Assembly: GCA_049300095.1 (NCBI GenBank)
Contig: JBAQYM010000205.1
Location: 21,418 to 85,417, forward strand
DNA: 64,000 nt
DNA from: SbD1 sp049300095
Lineage (GTDB): Bacteria; Desulfobacterota; Syntrophobacteria; Syntrophobacterales; Syntrophobacteraceae
Reading direction: 5' to 3'
In this document: positions 62,100 to 64,000 of the stretch, piece by piece
Layout of the letters: every line of letters starts with the position of its first letter
Position numbering within the stretch: the stretch's first letter is position 1
Program-made: the position numbers and the translations under genes
Notes under the pieces: model-generated
Told to the model about the DNA's origin: nothing
What the model saw: only the letters and a program-made list of their open reading frames with translations
Databases searched by the model: none

Positions 62100-63095
62100 A
62101 TGCTGATCTGGACGGCCGGATTTTTCATCTTAATCGCCAAGCTCACGATAGTGCTGCTATTTCTGCTCTTTATGGCGGCCTACCTGGTGTGGGTCGAGCG
62201 CAAATTCCTGGCGCGCCTCCAGATTCGCTACGGGCCTAATCGGGCGGGGAAATTCGGCCTGCTCCAGCCGATAGCCGATGTCGTAAAAATGCTCACCAAG
62301 GAAGACACCGTGCCGGACGGCGCGGACCGGGCGTTCTTTCTCATTGCCCCGGCGATTGTGGCCAGTACGGCTTTCCTGATGTTTGCGGTCGTGCCCTTCG
62401 GAGAGGACCTGACGATCTTGGGCAGGAAAGTCCCGCTCGTTGTGACGGACCTCAACATAGGCCTCCTGTTCGTTTTCGCCATGTCGTCCCTTGGCGTGTA
62501 CGGGGTCGCGCTGGGCGGCTGGGCGTCCAACTCGAAGTACGGCCTGCTCGGCGGCATACGCGGCGCAGCGCAGATGATAAGCTATGAGCTGTCGCTTGGG
62601 CTCTCGCTTGTCCCGGTCATCATGATGGCCCGATCCTTCAGCATGGTGGATATCGTCCAGGCGCAGGAAAGGTATCCCTTTGTCCTGTTGCAGCCCGTTG
62701 CGTTCCTTATCTTCGTTATCAGCGCCATGGCGGAGAGCAAGCGCATCCCGTTCGACCTCCCGGAGGCCGAAAACGAGCTGGTCGCGGGATATCACACGGA
62801 ATACAGCGGCATGCGCTTCGGCCTCTTCTTTCTTGGCGAGTACGTGCACATGATGGTTTTCGGGGGCATCGTGTCGGTGCTCTTCCTCGGAGGCTGGCGC
62901 GGCCCGTTTCTGCCCCCCGTCGCATGGCTCCTGGTAAAGATTTTGCTGGTTTCGCTGTTCATGATCTGGGTGCGCGGCACGCTCCCCCGGCTCAGGTACG
63001 ATCAACTGATGGCCCTGGGCTGGAAGGTCCTGATCCCGGTGGCCCTGGTGAACATCCTGGCAACCGCGGTGATCGGGCTGGCCTGGGGCTTTTAG
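62100..63095 (+). CDS. nuoH: NADH-quinone oxidoreductase subunit H
   Basis: 331 aa, eight membrane spans. WVERKFLARLQIRYGPNRAG, KFGLLQPIADVVKMLTKEDT, then AESKRIPFDLPEAENELVAG and GYHTEYSGMRFGLFFLGEY are the classic NuoH motifs at the quinone entry site. No nuoE, F or G lies between nuoD and nuoH as would be usual in NADH-oxidising operons. Confidence 0.96.
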   Translation: MLIWTAGFFILIAKLTIVLLFLLFMAAYLVWVERKFLARLQIRYGPNRAGKFGLLQPIADVVKMLTKEDTVPDGADRAFFLIAPAIVASTAFLMFAVVPFGEDLTILGRKVPLVVTDLNIGLLFVFAMSSLGVYGVALGGWASNSKYGLLGGIRGAAQMISYELSLGLSLVPVIMMARSFSMVDIVQAQERYPFVLLQPVAFLIFVISAMAESKRIPFDLPEAENELVAGYHTEYSGMRFGLFFLGEYVHMMVFGGIVSVLFLGGWRGPFLPPVAWLLVKILLVSLFMIWVRGTLPRLRYDQLMALGWKVLIPVALVNILATAVIGLAWGF

Positions 63096-63132
63096 GCGCC
63101 GGGGTTGGCCATCCTTTCCCTATCCGGCCGAC

Positions 63133-63240
63133 CGGGCGGGGATCAACCCCGCCCCTACAATCGAGGTGTGATATCGGTCGGATCCGCGCCGGGAAATTAC
63201 ATTGCCGAATATTCGTAGGGGCGGGGTTGATCCCCGCCCG
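63133..63240. repeat. Inverted repeat CGGGCGGGGATCAACCCC pair
   Basis: 63133-63158 and 63215-63240 are perfect 26-bp inverses (CGGGCGGGGATCAACCCCGC...) around a 56-nt middle. Another copy of one arm is at 63972-63997. This is a dispersed element in the nuoH-nuoI gap. Confidence 0.85.
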
Positions 63241-63322
63241 GACCGGACGAACCAAGGGTCCCCCGCATTTTCGTGCGTGGGGTTCATGATCGACAAACTG
63301 ACTTGAAGGAAGACCTGGACTC

Positions 63323-63859
63323 ATGGAATCGGCCTGGGATGCGGTAAAGGCGCTGGCTTCGGGTTTTGCGACAACCTTTATTCATCTCTTTCGCAAACCC
63401 ATTACCGAGCAGTACCCCGAATTCAAGCGCACACTGCCCGCTCGCAGCCGCGCGAGGATTATCCTGACGCGCGACCCGGACGGCGAGGAACGCTGCGTTT
63501 CCTGCTACCTGTGCTCGGCGGTCTGCCCGGTGACCTGCATTTCGATGGAAGGGGCGGAAAGGCCCGACGGGCGCCGGTACCCGCTGTGGTTTCGAATCAA
63601 TTTCGCCCGCTGCATCTATTGCGGGCTGTGCGAGGAAGCTTGCCCGACCTCCGCGATCCAGTTGACGCCCGACTTTGAATTTTCGAAAAAGCTCATCCTG
63701 GATTTTGTCTACGAGAAGGAAGACCTCCTGGTGGACCATCAGGGGAAGGACAAGGATTACAACTATTACAAGTACGCGGGCGTGGCCACCGGCGTGGGCG
63801 ACAAGGGCGAACACATCAAGGAAGACGAGCCGGTGGACGTCAAGAGCAATCTGCCTTGA
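63323..63859 (+). CDS. nuoI: NADH-quinone oxidoreductase subunit I
   Basis: 178 aa with two 4Fe-4S ferredoxin motifs: CVSCYLCSAVCP (C58, C61, C64, C68) and CIYCGLCEEACP (C97, C100, C103, C107). The N-terminus MESAWDAVKALASGFATTFI precedes the FRKPITEQYPE segment of NuoI. It carries electrons between the peripheral arm and N2. AAGGAAG precedes the ATG. The next nuo genes should lie beyond the window. Confidence 0.95.
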   Translation: MESAWDAVKALASGFATTFIHLFRKPITEQYPEFKRTLPARSRARIILTRDPDGEERCVSCYLCSAVCPVTCISMEGAERPDGRRYPLWFRINFARCIYCGLCEEACPTSAIQLTPDFEFSKKLILDFVYEKEDLLVDHQGKDKDYNYYKYAGVATGVGDKGEHIKEDEPVDVKSNLP

Positions 63860-63971
63860 AGGCGGCAGCCGATGCCGGTAGCGCCGAGTTGCATCCATAC
63901 TCTCGTTCCCATGCTCCAGGGGCTGTTGCCGGAATAAGGAATTGTTGAAAAAGCTCTCGACTCCGGCAGTC

Positions 63972-63997
63972 CGGGCGGGGATCAACCCCGCCCCTAC
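63972..63997. repeat. Additional copy of the 26-bp repeat arm
   Basis: CGGGCGGGGATCAACCCCGC and the following CCCTAC repeat the left arm at 63133. The partner arm would fall outside the window. Confidence 0.8.
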
Positions 63998-64000
63998 GGA

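Overview
The window is about 60% G+C and looks like a chromosome segment from an anaerobic or microaerophilic deltaproteobacterium (Desulfobacterota, possibly Syntrophobacter-like). The basis is a fused nuoBCD complex I locus without nuoEFG, a selenocysteine-containing SelD, sigma-54 regulation, cydAB, and many short palindromic intergenic repeats. The lineage is inferred from gene content only.

Layout: 1-0.7 kb, 5' part of a branched-chain amino-acid type binding protein (minus). 1.4-2.7 kb, glycerate 2-kinase. 3.3-9.9 kb, tetR-adaptor-HAE1 RND-outer-membrane drug efflux operon (minus). 9.9-14.1 kb, PAS histidine kinase and two tandem paralogous ~100-aa proteins (minus), divergent from a GAF/sigma-54 activator. 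14.2-15.7 kb, selD with an in-frame UGA plus SECIS-like hairpin, divergent from a 45-aa peptide with five tandem CHAP repeats. 16-18.9 kb, exported proteins, including a VanX-type dipeptidase and a 2H-phosphoesterase-like protein. 18.9-21.4 kb, C5-cytosine methyltransferase / probable endonuclease / Vsr cassette. 21.8-24.2 kb, cydAB. 24.6-25.9 kb, glnA. 26.7-31.7 kb, an AT-richer four-gene defence operon: Rad50-like ABC ATPase, small middle protein, PD-(D/E)xK nuclease, amino-methyltransferase. 32-34 kb, MarC and a coiled-coil protein. 34.6-41.9 kb, heavy-metal CBA efflux operon with a PII-like protein and a lipoprotein.

42-53 kb is a mobile-element landing zone. It contains a transposase remnant, two tRNA 3'-end fragments, toxin-antitoxin pairs, a filamentous-phage (inovirus) prophage with repressor, HUH Rep, coat, Zot and integrase, an intact tRNA-Pro, and an integrase remnant.

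53.4-55.4 kb is a deletion scar. A cyclase N-terminus is joined in frame to a GH13 C-terminus, followed by pieces of a glucose dehydrogenase and a GH63-type glycosidase. 55.5-58.1 kb holds a reductase, glycosyltransferase and DUF1571-like operon (minus). 59-63.9 kb carries nuoA, nuoBCD, nuoH and nuoI, interrupted by repeat elements.

The strongest leads are the CHAP-repeat peptide beside a selenoprotein SelD, the ABC-ATPase/nuclease/methyltransferase operon, the inovirus with a PASTA-domain protein, and the chimeric cyclase-GH13 ORF.
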